Positions 34,416 to 41,795 of a stretch of DNA of 41,795 bases are shown here, in pieces. The DNA comes from Isosphaeraceae bacterium. Its GTDB lineage: Bacteria; Planctomycetota; Planctomycetia; Isosphaerales; Isosphaeraceae. Position 1 is the first letter of the stretch. The number at the start of each line of letters is the position of its first letter. A program made the translations under genes and the position numbers. Below the pieces are notes generated by a model. That model saw only the letters and a list, made by a program, of their open reading frames with translations. It had not been told where the DNA came from and searched no databases. The stretch is taken from NCBI GenBank assembly GCA_025356475.1, contig JANXSX010000103.1, positions 1-41,795 on the forward strand. Reading direction: 5' to 3'.

Positions 34416-36335
34416 ATGGCCCGTAAACCTGTTCCTGTTCCATACCCGTTCTTGACTACAGATCAAAAACAAACGTATCCGCCGAGCTTGGCATCGACGT
34501 TGTCTGGGACCGAGCTTAACGGAGTCTTTCTGGCAGTCGCTCGTCCTGCACTCGCAGGAGAGATGCCCGACCCCTCAATGCACTTGGTTCACCGCCGTGA
34601 TCAGTTACGACGTGTCGGTCGCGATCGGATCTTGCAATCGACTTCGGGAGGGCGTGACCCACGCCTCGATCGCGAGGTGATCTTGGGTGAGAGCAATCTG
34701 CTACCGTTCGACTTCCTTCGTAAGGGGGACAAAATTGGCAGGGCGGTCGTCAAAATCCAGCGAGGTGATGGAGCGGCCGGGACCGGCTTCCTCGTGGCTC
34801 CTGACATTTTGCTCACCAATAACCACGTCCTGTCCGACTCAGCGAGTGCTCAGTCGGCCTACGCACTGGCAAACTATGAGCGGATGCCTCCCGACGATCC
34901 CACAGGCTTACCCGCAGTGGCCCGACTCAAACCTCAAACCTTGTTTGTCACCTCGGCGGAATTGGACTTCACGTTCGTCGCAGTCGAAGGGATCGATTTC
35001 TTGGGGGCCGTACCAATCGACCGCGACAGCTTCAATCTGATCGAGAACGAGTACGTCAACCTGATCCAACATCCGCGCGGACGTCCCAAGGAGATCGCCG
35101 TTCAGGATAACCTGGTCGTCCGCGCGGATAGTCTCGTCGCGCAATATTCGTGCGACACCGAGCCCGGATCCAGTGGCAGTCCTGTTTTTAACAATCAGTG
35201 GCGACTTGTCGCGCTTCATCATGCTTCGGTTCTGGCGGACGAGGCCCACGATCCCCAGCCGAGCACTGACCCCTCATCCGGTCAGACGACGAACGCCGCT
35301 GCTCGCTACTTGAACGAAGGGATTCGGCTCTCGGCAATCGCCGTCTGGCTCGAAACCTACGAGCCAAGCAATCCCGAAGAGCGCCGCCAGATCGACCGAC
35401 TGCTGGGGATCGTTCAAGGTCTTGACCCGCAGATTGGCTTCTTTGGCGCGCTCGGCCATCTGGTGGACGGGAAGAGTGCGACCCAGATCGTCAATGAGAG
35501 TTACCAAGGCGATACCGCGAAACTCGACATCGCGCTTTGGAACCTTCGAGGGCTGGAAGGTGTCATCCACGGACGCGCTGATGAAATTGCGCGAATTATT
35601 GCCGATATGCGGATGGATATTTGGATTTTTGCGGCTGCCGATTCCAAGGATCTGGAAGGGGTCGCTCAGAGTCTCAAGGTCAAATTTGGCTTGGATTACG
35701 GGTTCACTCATGGTCGAGATCCCACAGGTCGGGTCGTCACGGTCTTGCACAATCGTGCTCGGGGTCTAGGGCTGGAATCGATTGCATGGCCTACCGAGGT
35801 CTCTACGGCGGTTGGGTGCGAGCCTCCCTTATATCTGAAAGCGATCATACCCTGGGCCGACGCGAATTCAGCCGAGCTTCGGATTGTCCCGCTGTTTTGG
35901 TCTTCGTGGGCCGTTGCTCCGGCCACTGATCTTCCGTGGGTCGAATCGATTGCCGTTCAAGCAAGGCAAAGTGACGCCGTCGACTGGTTGATTTTCGGCT
36001 CGAGTGCGAGCCTGCTCGCTCCTGAGAACCTCTTGATCTTGAGCGGCGAAAAGAACGATCATTTGATCGTCGCTGCCGATGAGGCCGACGGAGCTTTTGC
36101 ATTGATGAGTCGCGCAACATCTGGCGTCAGTCGCGTTTACACGTCATCAAACTTGATCCCGACTCTCGGCCATCCCGAGCTCTTGATCGTTGCCGGCGAT
36201 CGCAAACTTCCCTCGTCGATCACCTCGCTCGGAGGTCATGCCCCGATCGCAGTCCGGCTTGTGTTGAATGATGGGAAGAGTCACGGATCGACCGCATCGT
36301 CACGCAAGCGGAAAAAAGGGGCCAAGAGGGTGTGA
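34416..36335 (+). CDS. Trypsin-like protease fused to inactive EEP-like domain
   Basis: A 639-residue protein. Residues about 110-290 form a chymotrypsin-fold protease: GTGFLVAPDILLTNNHVL (His137), ELDFTFVAV (Asp184) and GSSGSPVFN (Ser253) give a complete triad of the V8/HtrA type. Residues about 370-620 look like an endonuclease/exonuclease/phosphatase domain: LDIALWNLRG, HGRADEIARIIADMRMDIWI and a closing GGHAPIAVRL. The metal ligands are not kept: the usual LQE region is IFAAAD, GDFN is FGSSA, and SDH is GGH. No signal peptide is seen, so it is probably cytoplasmic. A basic tail RKRKKGAKR closes the protein. The ATG 34416 start is likely; a GTG at 34341 would add 25 residues. Confidence 0.78.
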   Translation: MARKPVPVPYPFLTTDQKQTYPPSLASTLSGTELNGVFLAVARPALAGEMPDPSMHLVHRRDQLRRVGRDRILQSTSGGRDPRLDREVILGESNLLPFDFLRKGDKIGRAVVKIQRGDGAAGTGFLVAPDILLTNNHVLSDSASAQSAYALANYERMPPDDPTGLPAVARLKPQTLFVTSAELDFTFVAVEGIDFLGAVPIDRDSFNLIENEYVNLIQHPRGRPKEIAVQDNLVVRADSLVAQYSCDTEPGSSGSPVFNNQWRLVALHHASVLADEAHDPQPSTDPSSGQTTNAAARYLNEGIRLSAIAVWLETYEPSNPEERRQIDRLLGIVQGLDPQIGFFGALGHLVDGKSATQIVNESYQGDTAKLDIALWNLRGLEGVIHGRADEIARIIADMRMDIWIFAAADSKDLEGVAQSLKVKFGLDYGFTHGRDPTGRVVTVLHNRARGLGLESIAWPTEVSTAVGCEPPLYLKAIIPWADANSAELRIVPLFWSSWAVAPATDLPWVESIAVQARQSDAVDWLIFGSSASLLAPENLLILSGEKNDHLIVAADEADGAFALMSRATSGVSRVYTSSNLIPTLGHPELLIVAGDRKLPSSITSLGGHAPIAVRLVLNDGKSHGSTASSRKRKKGAKRV

Positions 36336-36339
36336 ATCA

Positions 36340-36381
36340 GTCCGCACTGGACCACAGACTATTCTGAGGTCCAGTGCGGAC
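36340..36381 (+). terminator. Perfect 14-bp stem after the protease gene
   Basis: GTCCGCACTGGACC (36340-36353) pairs exactly with GGTCCAGTGCGGAC (36368-36381). The 14-nt loop can pair further (CAGA with TCTG). It begins 4 nt after the stop codon. No T-run follows, so termination may need help, or the structure may protect the mRNA end. Confidence 0.65.
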
Positions 36382-36568
36382 GCGGTCGACAGAGGAGATC
36401 GCGTCGACTGTCGTCTCTTGGAGATTGTTTAGAAATTCGCGCATGGTAACATGCAATCCGAGCAACCACTTGGGCTAGTGACTCAGTCGGGGTAAAGGAA
36501 ACGCTCCGCCTTAGTAAGCATTAGTCGTGTGCTCGATTGCCCTACCCGCCGGTAAACAGGATCTGACA

Positions 36569-39500
36569 ATGGCGAATCCCTTCTTCGAGCACCCAATCCT
36601 GAACTCACCTTATAAGCCGCCAGAAAAGCATTGGGAACTCGACGAACAAGGGCAGCCGACTCAAAAAATCATCGATTATCGTCGCAAAGCGGAATTCATC
36701 ACGCCTATCCCTAAGCCTAAGAAACGGAAAAAGGCGGCGAGCCAGGAAAACTTTGTCTTCGATGAAGGCAAAGGTTTATCGAACGAAAAACAACAATACG
36801 ACCCGACATCCATCATCAACCAGGTTCGTGAGCAGGTCGTCCGCTGGCGAGCTTGGCCAAACCCAAGTGACTGGCACGTCACACCAGAAACCGCCCGACT
36901 CTTGCAGTATTGGCGAGACCCGAATTTTGCGGGACTTCGACCGTTCTTCTGTCAGGTCGAAGCCATCGAAACCGCGATCTGGCTGACCGAGGTCGCGCCG
37001 CAGTCGAAGATCGGCAAAGCCCTGATCGAACACTTGAACGCTGCCAGCGAGGAGGCCAATCCCGACCTTCTTCGTCTGGCTCTTAAACTCGCCACAGGCG
37101 CTGGCAAGACCACCGTCATGGCGATGATTATCGCTTGGCAGACGATCAACGCAGTGCGCCGCCCAACCAGCAAAAACTTCACTCGCGGTTTCCTGGTGGT
37201 TGCCCCTGGCTTAACCATTAAAGATCGCTTACGTGTCCTCCAGCCCAGCGATCCTGACAATTACTATGACACTCGCGGGCTCGTGCCTGGCGACATGCTC
37301 GAAGACGTCAAACGAGCCAAAATCGTCATCACGAATTATCATGCCTTTAAGCTTCGCGAGCGTCTCGAAATTGCCTCTGGAACCCGGGCCTTGCTGCAAG
37401 GCCGTGGCGACGAACTCGATACGCTTGAAACCGAAGGGCAGATGATTCAACGCGTCATGCCCGACCTCATGGGCATGAAGAACATCCTCGTGCTCAACGA
37501 TGAGGCGCATCACTGCTATCGCGAAAAGCCCGAGGAAGCCGATGACGAAGAACTGAAGGGCGACGAGAAAAAAGAAGCCCAGAAGAACAACGAAGCGGCC
37601 CGGCTCTGGATCGCAGGCCTGGAAGCCGTGAATCGTAAGCTCGGCCTGCTTCGGGTCATCGACCTATCCGCGACTCCGTTTTTCCTCCGTGGCTCAGGCT
37701 ACGCTGAAGGCACGCTGTTTCCCTGGACCATGAGCGACTTCTCGCTCATGGATGCCATCGAGTGCGGCATCGTCAAACTGCCCCGCGTACCAGTTGCCGA
37801 AAATATCCCCGGCGATGAAATGCCGGTTTTCCGCAACCTCTGGGAAAATATCCGCAAGGAAATGCCCAAGAAGGGACGCGGCCAAGGCGAAACCCTCGAC
37901 CCGCTCAAACTGCCGACCCGCCTGCAAACCGCACTCCAGGCCCTTTACGGTCACTACGAGAAGCAGTTCAAACTCTGGCAAGAAAGTGGTATCTCCGTCC
38001 CACCTTGCTTCATCATCGTTTGCCAGAATACCGCGATTTCTAAGTTAGTGTATGATTTCATTTCCGGATTCCATCGAACCAATGACAACGGCACGACCAC
38101 GCTGGAACATGGTCGGCTTGCCTTGTTTCGCAACTTCGATGAGACGACCGGAAACCCTCTGCCCAAGCCCAACACGCTCTTGATCGATAGCGAGCAACTC
38201 GAAGCAGGCGACGCACTCGACGACAATTTCCGGGCGATGGCCGCCGACGAGATCGAACGGTTCCGTCGTGAGATTGTGGAACGCACCGGAGACCCGCGTG
38301 CGGGCGATAAAATCACCGATCAGGAATTGCTCCGCGAAGTCATGAATACCGTGGGGAAACCCGGTCAGCTTGGCGGTTCGATCCGGTGCGTCGTATCGGT
38401 TTCCATGCTCACCGAAGGCTGGGACGCTAACACCGTCACCCATGTTCTCGGTATTCGCGCCTTCGGAACGCAGCTATTGTGCGAACAAGTGATCGGCCGA
38501 GCGCTTCGGCGTCAATCCTACGACCTCAATGAAGAAGGCTTGTTCAACGTCGAATATGCCGATGTCTTTGGCATTCCGTTCGACTTCACCGCCAAGCCGG
38601 TCGTCGCTCCGCCACAGCCACCGCGTGAGACCATCCAGGTCAAAGCCGTGCGTCCCGAACGTGACGCTTTAGAAATCACTTTTCCACGTGTCGAGGGTTA
38701 CCGCGTCGAGTTGCCCGAGGAACGGCTCGATGCCGAGTTCAACGCCGATTCGACCCTTGAACTCACCCCCGACCTTGTTGGCCCGTCGATTACCCGCAAC
38801 GCGGGGATCATTGGCGAAGGCGTCGACATGAATCTCGAACATCTCGACAAACTCCGCTCTTCAACCATCCTCTATAACGTCACCCAACGGTTGCTTATGC
38901 GTAACTGGCGTGATCCCGGCGAAGAACCCAGGTTGCATCTGTTCGGTCAACTCAAACGCATCACCAAGCACTGGCTCGATACCTGCCTCGTCTGCAAGGG
39001 AGACACCTATCCCGGCCTGCTCATGTACCAAGAACTGGCCGACATGGCCTGCAACAAGATCACGGCAGGCATCACGCGCAAATTCGAGAAGGAACGCCCG
39101 ATCAAGGCGATGCTCGACGCCTACAACCCTAGCAGCTCGACCCGGTATGTTCGTTTCAATACATCGCGAACCGACCGTTGGGAAACGCGGTCAGACCGTT
39201 GCCAGATCAACTGGGTGATCCTCGACAGCGACTGGGAGGCGGAATTCTGCCGCGTGGCAGAGTCGCATCCCAAGGTGCGGGCTTATGTGAAAAACCATAA
39301 CCTCGGCCTAGAAGTGCCCTATCGGTATGGCTCGGTCATGCGAAAATACATCCCCGACTTCATCGTCCTGGTCGATGACGGACATCGGGAAAACGACTTG
39401 CTCCACCTGATCGTCGAAATCAAAGGCTACCGCCGCGAGGACGCGAAAGAAAAGAAATCGACAATGGAAACGTACTGGGTCCCAGGTGTAAATAACCTCA

Positions 39501-39637
39501 AAACCTACGGGCGTTGGGCCTTCTCGGAATTCACCGACGTTTACACGATCGGGACCGATTTTAAGGCGAAAGTCGAGAGCGAGTTCAATAAGCTCATCGA
39601 AAACGTGGTCACTCATGCCGAGAAGGTGACCGCATGA
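36569..39637 (+). CDS. Type III-like restriction helicase-nuclease (Res)
   Basis: A 1022-residue protein resembling the BPTD_3080-type restriction endonucleases. SF2 helicase motifs are in order: Walker A LATGAGKTTVM (residues about 174-184), DEAH box LNDEAHHCYR, motif III DLSATPFF, and motif VI CEQVIGRALRRQ. The C-terminal PD-(D/E)XK nuclease has YIPDFIVLVDD (Asp930) and LIVEIKGYR (Glu950, Lys952). Such enzymes translocate along DNA and cut unmethylated targets together with an adenine methyltransferase; the Mod-like gene about 1.3 kb downstream fits. ATG 36569 has AGGA 7 nt upstream; the in-frame codon at 36527 lacks support. The stop overlaps the next start (ATGA). Confidence 0.9.
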   Translation: MANPFFEHPILNSPYKPPEKHWELDEQGQPTQKIIDYRRKAEFITPIPKPKKRKKAASQENFVFDEGKGLSNEKQQYDPTSIINQVREQVVRWRAWPNPSDWHVTPETARLLQYWRDPNFAGLRPFFCQVEAIETAIWLTEVAPQSKIGKALIEHLNAASEEANPDLLRLALKLATGAGKTTVMAMIIAWQTINAVRRPTSKNFTRGFLVVAPGLTIKDRLRVLQPSDPDNYYDTRGLVPGDMLEDVKRAKIVITNYHAFKLRERLEIASGTRALLQGRGDELDTLETEGQMIQRVMPDLMGMKNILVLNDEAHHCYREKPEEADDEELKGDEKKEAQKNNEAARLWIAGLEAVNRKLGLLRVIDLSATPFFLRGSGYAEGTLFPWTMSDFSLMDAIECGIVKLPRVPVAENIPGDEMPVFRNLWENIRKEMPKKGRGQGETLDPLKLPTRLQTALQALYGHYEKQFKLWQESGISVPPCFIIVCQNTAISKLVYDFISGFHRTNDNGTTTLEHGRLALFRNFDETTGNPLPKPNTLLIDSEQLEAGDALDDNFRAMAADEIERFRREIVERTGDPRAGDKITDQELLREVMNTVGKPGQLGGSIRCVVSVSMLTEGWDANTVTHVLGIRAFGTQLLCEQVIGRALRRQSYDLNEEGLFNVEYADVFGIPFDFTAKPVVAPPQPPRETIQVKAVRPERDALEITFPRVEGYRVELPEERLDAEFNADSTLELTPDLVGPSITRNAGIIGEGVDMNLEHLDKLRSSTILYNVTQRLLMRNWRDPGEEPRLHLFGQLKRITKHWLDTCLVCKGDTYPGLLMYQELADMACNKITAGITRKFEKERPIKAMLDAYNPSSSTRYVRFNTSRTDRWETRSDRCQINWVILDSDWEAEFCRVAESHPKVRAYVKNHNLGLEVPYRYGSVMRKYIPDFIVLVDDGHRENDLLHLIVEIKGYRREDAKEKKSTMETYWVPGVNNLKTYGRWAFSEFTDVYTIGTDFKAKVESEFNKLIENVVTHAEKVTA

Positions 39638-39768
39638 CCTATGATCGCTCGCCGACTGATTATTCCTTGTTTCTTGAACACTCTGTTCAAGAAACCACAA
39701 TGAGCGGCCAACCAATTATGGAGCAGGCTGTTCCAGAAATCGTATACCATCTGGAGAACACACGATGA
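39634..39768 (+). CDS. 44-residue ORF coupled to Res and DinD fragment
   Basis: A 44-codon frame whose ATG overlaps the Res stop (ATGA at 39634-39637) and whose stop overlaps the dinD start (ATGA at 39765-39768). Such double coupling suggests it is translated. The peptide starts MTYDRSPTDYSLFLEHS and ends IVYHLENTR. It is acidic, with no helix-turn-helix, membrane segment or cysteine. It contains a strong hairpin in its RNA. No family is recognised; it may be the remains of a longer gene or a small regulator of the operon. Confidence 0.5.
   Translation: MTYDRSPTDYSLFLEHSVQETTMSGQPIMEQAVPEIVYHLENTR
39669..39695. repeat. 11-bp inverted repeat with 5-nt loop in the coupling ORF
   Basis: GTTTCTTGAAC (39669-39679) and GTTCAAGAAAC (39685-39695) pair exactly around actct. 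The structure lies just after the Res stop codon, so it could control passage of ribosomes or polymerase from Res to the downstream genes, or serve as an operator-like palindrome. Confidence 0.7.
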
Positions 39769-40073
39769 AAACCGAACTTATTCAATCGCTGACGGAAACG
39801 TTCGAAGGGCACGCACAGCAAACAGAAACGGGTGTCGAATACTGGCTCGCACGTGATATTCAGCATTTGCTTGGTTATAGCGAGTGGCGAAATTTTCAGG
39901 CCGTGATCACCAAAGCAAAGACGGCCTGCGAAGTGTCGGGCCACCAGGTGGGTGACCATTTTGTTGACGTCGGGAAAATGGTCGATCTCGGCTCCGGTCG
40001 TCACCGTTCTTTCACACTTCCAGTAAGATCGAGAGAAAGTAAGCAAATCGACAGGATGAACACTAAGAATTAG
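39765..40073 (+). pseudogene. Truncated dinD (DNA damage-inducible protein D) fragment
   Basis: The first about 80 residues match the N-terminal Bro-N-like region of DinD: EYWLARDIQHLLGYSEWRNFQAVI, then KAKTACEVSGHQVGDHFVDVGKMVDLGSG. Complete proteins are about 270-300 residues. At RHRSFTLPV the match stops, and the frame runs 20 more codons through DNA related to the nearby repeats (aaatcgacaggatgaac). DinD-type genes often accompany restriction-modification operons. This one was probably cut when the GxxExxY/repeat module arrived, and the rest of the gene is not found downstream. A short functional form cannot be excluded. Confidence 0.75.
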
Positions 40074-40082
40074 GAAGATCTG

Positions 40083-40493
40083 ATGGAACATCAAGACTTA
40101 ACAGAAGTGATCATCGGCTGTGCGATGACCGTGCATGGCACACTCGGAGCGGGCTTCCTCGAGTCCGTCTACCAAAATGCTTTTGCCCATGAGTTGCGCA
40201 AAGCAGGTCTACATGTCGAAGTTGAGAAGCCGATCAAGGTCACTTATGACGGCGTCGTCGTTGGCGAGTTTTACGCGGACATGCTTGTGGAATCAAAGAT
40301 ACTTATCGAAAACAAGGCCGTTCAAGCGATGAGCATTGTCCACGAAGTGCAAACGGTGAACTACCTCACGGCGACCGGCATTGATGTCGGCCTGCTCCTG
40401 AATTTCGGTGCGAGTCGTCTCGAATTCAAACGAAAGCACCGTACCTACCTACAAAGAAGACAGCAGGAAAATGAACCAAATCAAGACTCTTGA
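40083..40493 (+). CDS. GxxExxY family protein
   Basis: A 136-residue protein of the GxxExxY family (TIGR04256), named for its N-terminal motif, here GFLESVY (residues about 23-29, after IIGCAMTVHGTLGAG). Later blocks are VEVEKPIKVTYDG, FYADMLVESKILIENKAV and LLNFGASRLEFKR. The Asp of FYADML and the Glu and Lys of ILIENKA make a PD-(D/E)XK-like set, so a nuclease-related fold is likely; the function is unknown. Family members are frequent in planctomycetes and often sit beside imperfect 'aggatgaacagg' repeats. Its stop codon lies at the first repeat here. AGGAAG lies 5 nt before the ATG. Confidence 0.92.
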   Translation: MEHQDLTEVIIGCAMTVHGTLGAGFLESVYQNAFAHELRKAGLHVEVEKPIKVTYDGVVVGEFYADMLVESKILIENKAVQAMSIVHEVQTVNYLTATGIDVGLLLNFGASRLEFKRKHRTYLQRRQQENEPNQDS

Positions 40494-40912
40494 CAGGATG
40501 GACAAGATCAACAGGATGACAAATCGATAAGACTCAATAAGGGATGGGCGAAACTGATTTCTTATCCTGTCAATCTTGTCCATCCAGTCCAAATCTTAAG
40601 CCGTTCATGGAGTGAGAGAATACCCTTTGACAAGATCAACAGGATGACAAATCGACAAGACTCAATAAGTAATGGGCGAAACTGATTTCTTATCCTGTCA
40701 ATCTTGTCCATCCTGTCCAAAGCTCAGGCCGTTTATGGAGTGAGAGAATACCCTTTGACAAGATCAACAGGATGACAAATCGACAAGACTCAATAAGTAA
40801 TGGGCGAGACTCATTTCCTATCCTTATCCTGTCAATCTTGTGCATCCTGTCCAAAGCTGAAGCCGTTCATCCTGTCCGCGAATCAGTCACGTTCATCCTT
40901 TGAGAGAATTTC
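40492..40912. repeat. 128-bp tandem repeats with inverted arms
   Basis: About three tandem units with exact 128-bp spacing: gacaagatca recurs at 40501, 40629 and 40757. The third unit has a 6-bp insertion and diverges after about 40870. Each unit contains an inverted repeat. In unit 1, 40492-40517 pairs with 40564-40589 with three mismatches in 26. The arms are made of shorter runs of the form caggatg/catcctg. The block joins the GxxExxY stop codon to the methyltransferase start and supplies the latter's ribosome-site region (TTTGAGAGAATTT). It is not a CRISPR array, as the units abut without variable spacers. Confidence 0.9.
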
Positions 40913-40913
40913 C

Positions 40914-41795
40914 ATGGCCAAGAAATCCGCTCCCAAGAAAACCGTCGAAACCCTGAAACATGCCGAGAGCACGCGCAAGAATATCCCGACTGCCGAGTTT
41001 CAATCCGTGGTGAAGCAAGAGCAGCAAACCCCGATTCGCGTGGCCTACGACCGTCGCAATCGCGACCTTGATCCCCAGCTCGTCTGGCGGGGGAAGGACG
41101 AACAGGATTGGTCCGACCTCGTCGTGCATGCGCCGCCGCTGTATATCCAGGAAAAGGTCCAGCCCAAGTTCTTGATCGACGACCTCCTCCGCAAAACCGC
41201 CAAGGCCGAGCGTGACGCCGATCCCCAGCCCTTTCTGTTCGCCGACATGTATGACGACTTCAATGGTATGCCCGATGGTGCCGACAAAACCGACTTCTAT
41301 CAGCACGACCAAAACTGGACCAATCGCATGATCCTGGGCGACTCGCTCCAGGTGATGGCCAGCCTCGCCGAACGCGAAGGGCTGCGCGGCAAGGTCCAGT
41401 GCATTTATTTTGACCCGCCCTACGGCATCAAGTTCAACAGCAATTTCCAGTGGTCCACCACCAGCCGCGACGTGAAGGATGGCAAGGCCGACCACATCAC
41501 CCGTGAGCCCGAGCAGGTGAAAGCCTTCCGCGACACCTGGCGCGACGGCATCCACAGCTATCTCACTTACTTGCGAGATAGACTAACAATAGCTCGCGAC
41601 TTACTTACCGACTCCGGCTCTATCTTCGTGCAGATTGGAGATGAAAATGTTCACCGCGTCCGGGCAGTGATGGATGAGGTGTTCGGGGAGGACAATTTCT
41701 GCTCAATCATCCAAGTTCAGAAAACGGGAAGCCAAGCGGGAACACTCTTGGCGAACACCGTCGATTTCCTCCTTTGGTTTGCGAAATCAAAATCC
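40914..41795 (+). CDS. Adenine-specific DNA methyltransferase (Mod-like), partial
   Basis: The first 294 residues of a gene that runs beyond the window. After a lysine-rich start (MAKKSAPKKT) and an about 130-residue leader domain, the methyltransferase core begins at WTNRMILGDSLQVMASL. The catalytic motif IV YFDPPYGIKF has DPPY at residues 167-170. DNLT/SGSIFVQIGDENVHRV then follows, with the order typical of beta-class N6-adenine methyltransferases, in which the SAM-binding motif comes later (beyond the window). It should protect the sites cut by the Res protein. ATG 40914 has GAGAG about 9 nt upstream. It is separated from Res by the dinD remnant, GxxExxY and the repeats. Confidence 0.9.
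   Translation, partial: MAKKSAPKKTVETLKHAESTRKNIPTAEFQSVVKQEQQTPIRVAYDRRNRDLDPQLVWRGKDEQDWSDLVVHAPPLYIQEKVQPKFLIDDLLRKTAKAERDADPQPFLFADMYDDFNGMPDGADKTDFYQHDQNWTNRMILGDSLQVMASLAEREGLRGKVQCIYFDPPYGIKFNSNFQWSTTSRDVKDGKADHITREPEQVKAFRDTWRDGIHSYLTYLRDRLTIARDLLTDSGSIFVQIGDENVHRVRAVMDEVFGEDNFCSIIQVQKTGSQAGTLLANTVDFLLWFAKSKS

Noticed and set aside
40492-40912. CRISPR array
   Set aside because: The 128-bp units abut directly without variable spacers, are only about three in number, and no cas gene is nearby.
1-41795. tRNA and rRNA genes
   Set aside because: No stretch with a recognisable tRNA T-arm/CCA pattern or conserved rRNA sequence was seen on either strand by eye; a covariance-model scan would be needed to exclude small RNAs.

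Overview
The window reads as chromosomal DNA of a planctomycete, most likely from the Isosphaeraceae/Isosphaerales (the family is an inference). The markers are a DUF1559 prepilin-like protein with its H-x9-DG tail, a TIGR03067 secreted protein, a PEP-CTERM protein, two large Hanks-type kinases with TPR or sulfatase-modifying-factor (FGE-like) domains, an ECF sigma factor overlapping a kinase gene, GxxExxY and Uma2 nuclease-fold proteins, and GC-rich coding with generous intergenic space.

Left part (1-23 kb). A YCII/ECF42-type sigma pair and dnaN run leftward. A roughly 700-bp non-coding stretch beside dnaN carries a cluster of DnaA boxes, and transcription diverges around it, so it is the best candidate for oriC. 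To the right come a GT39-type glycosyltransferase, a TIGR03067 lipocalin-like protein, an MFS carboxylate/sugar-acid transporter, a PEP-CTERM protein with a clear terminator, a 1077-residue kinase with tandem 48-residue TPR units, a cold-shock/DUF1294 fusion and a DUF1559 pseudopilin. An ECF sigma factor then overlaps an FGE-domain kinase gene, followed by a small four-cysteine protein. Two tandem retropepsin-PDZ proteins, a short DnaA lacking domains I and II, a small membrane gene pair (one interrupted by an in-frame TAG), a Uma2 protein and gyrA complete this half. dnaN, dnaA and gyrA thus lie within 25 kb, but not in the classical dnaA-dnaN-gyrB-gyrA order.

Middle (26-34 kb). Two paralogous nucleotidyltransferase-fold genes flank a stand-alone HSDR_N-type restriction-like nuclease and share a perfect 72-bp repeat at their 3' ends. 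Next come nucleotide-sugar genes (rfbB and an Rmd-like reductase), rhamnulokinase rhaB, a triple zinc-ribbon protein and an orphan larE.

Right part (34-41.8 kb). A trypsin-like protease is fused to what looks like a catalytically dead endonuclease/exonuclease/phosphatase (EEP) domain. It is followed by a type III-like restriction-modification island: a helicase-nuclease Res, a 44-residue ORF coupled by ATGA overlaps at both ends, a truncated dinD, a GxxExxY gene, about three 128-bp tandem repeats built on inverted arms, and an adenine methyltransferase cut by the window end. The layout suggests a Res-DinD-Mod operon that was broken by arrival of the GxxExxY-plus-repeat module. This island and the NTase/HSDR_N cassette are the best places to look for undescribed defence biology.
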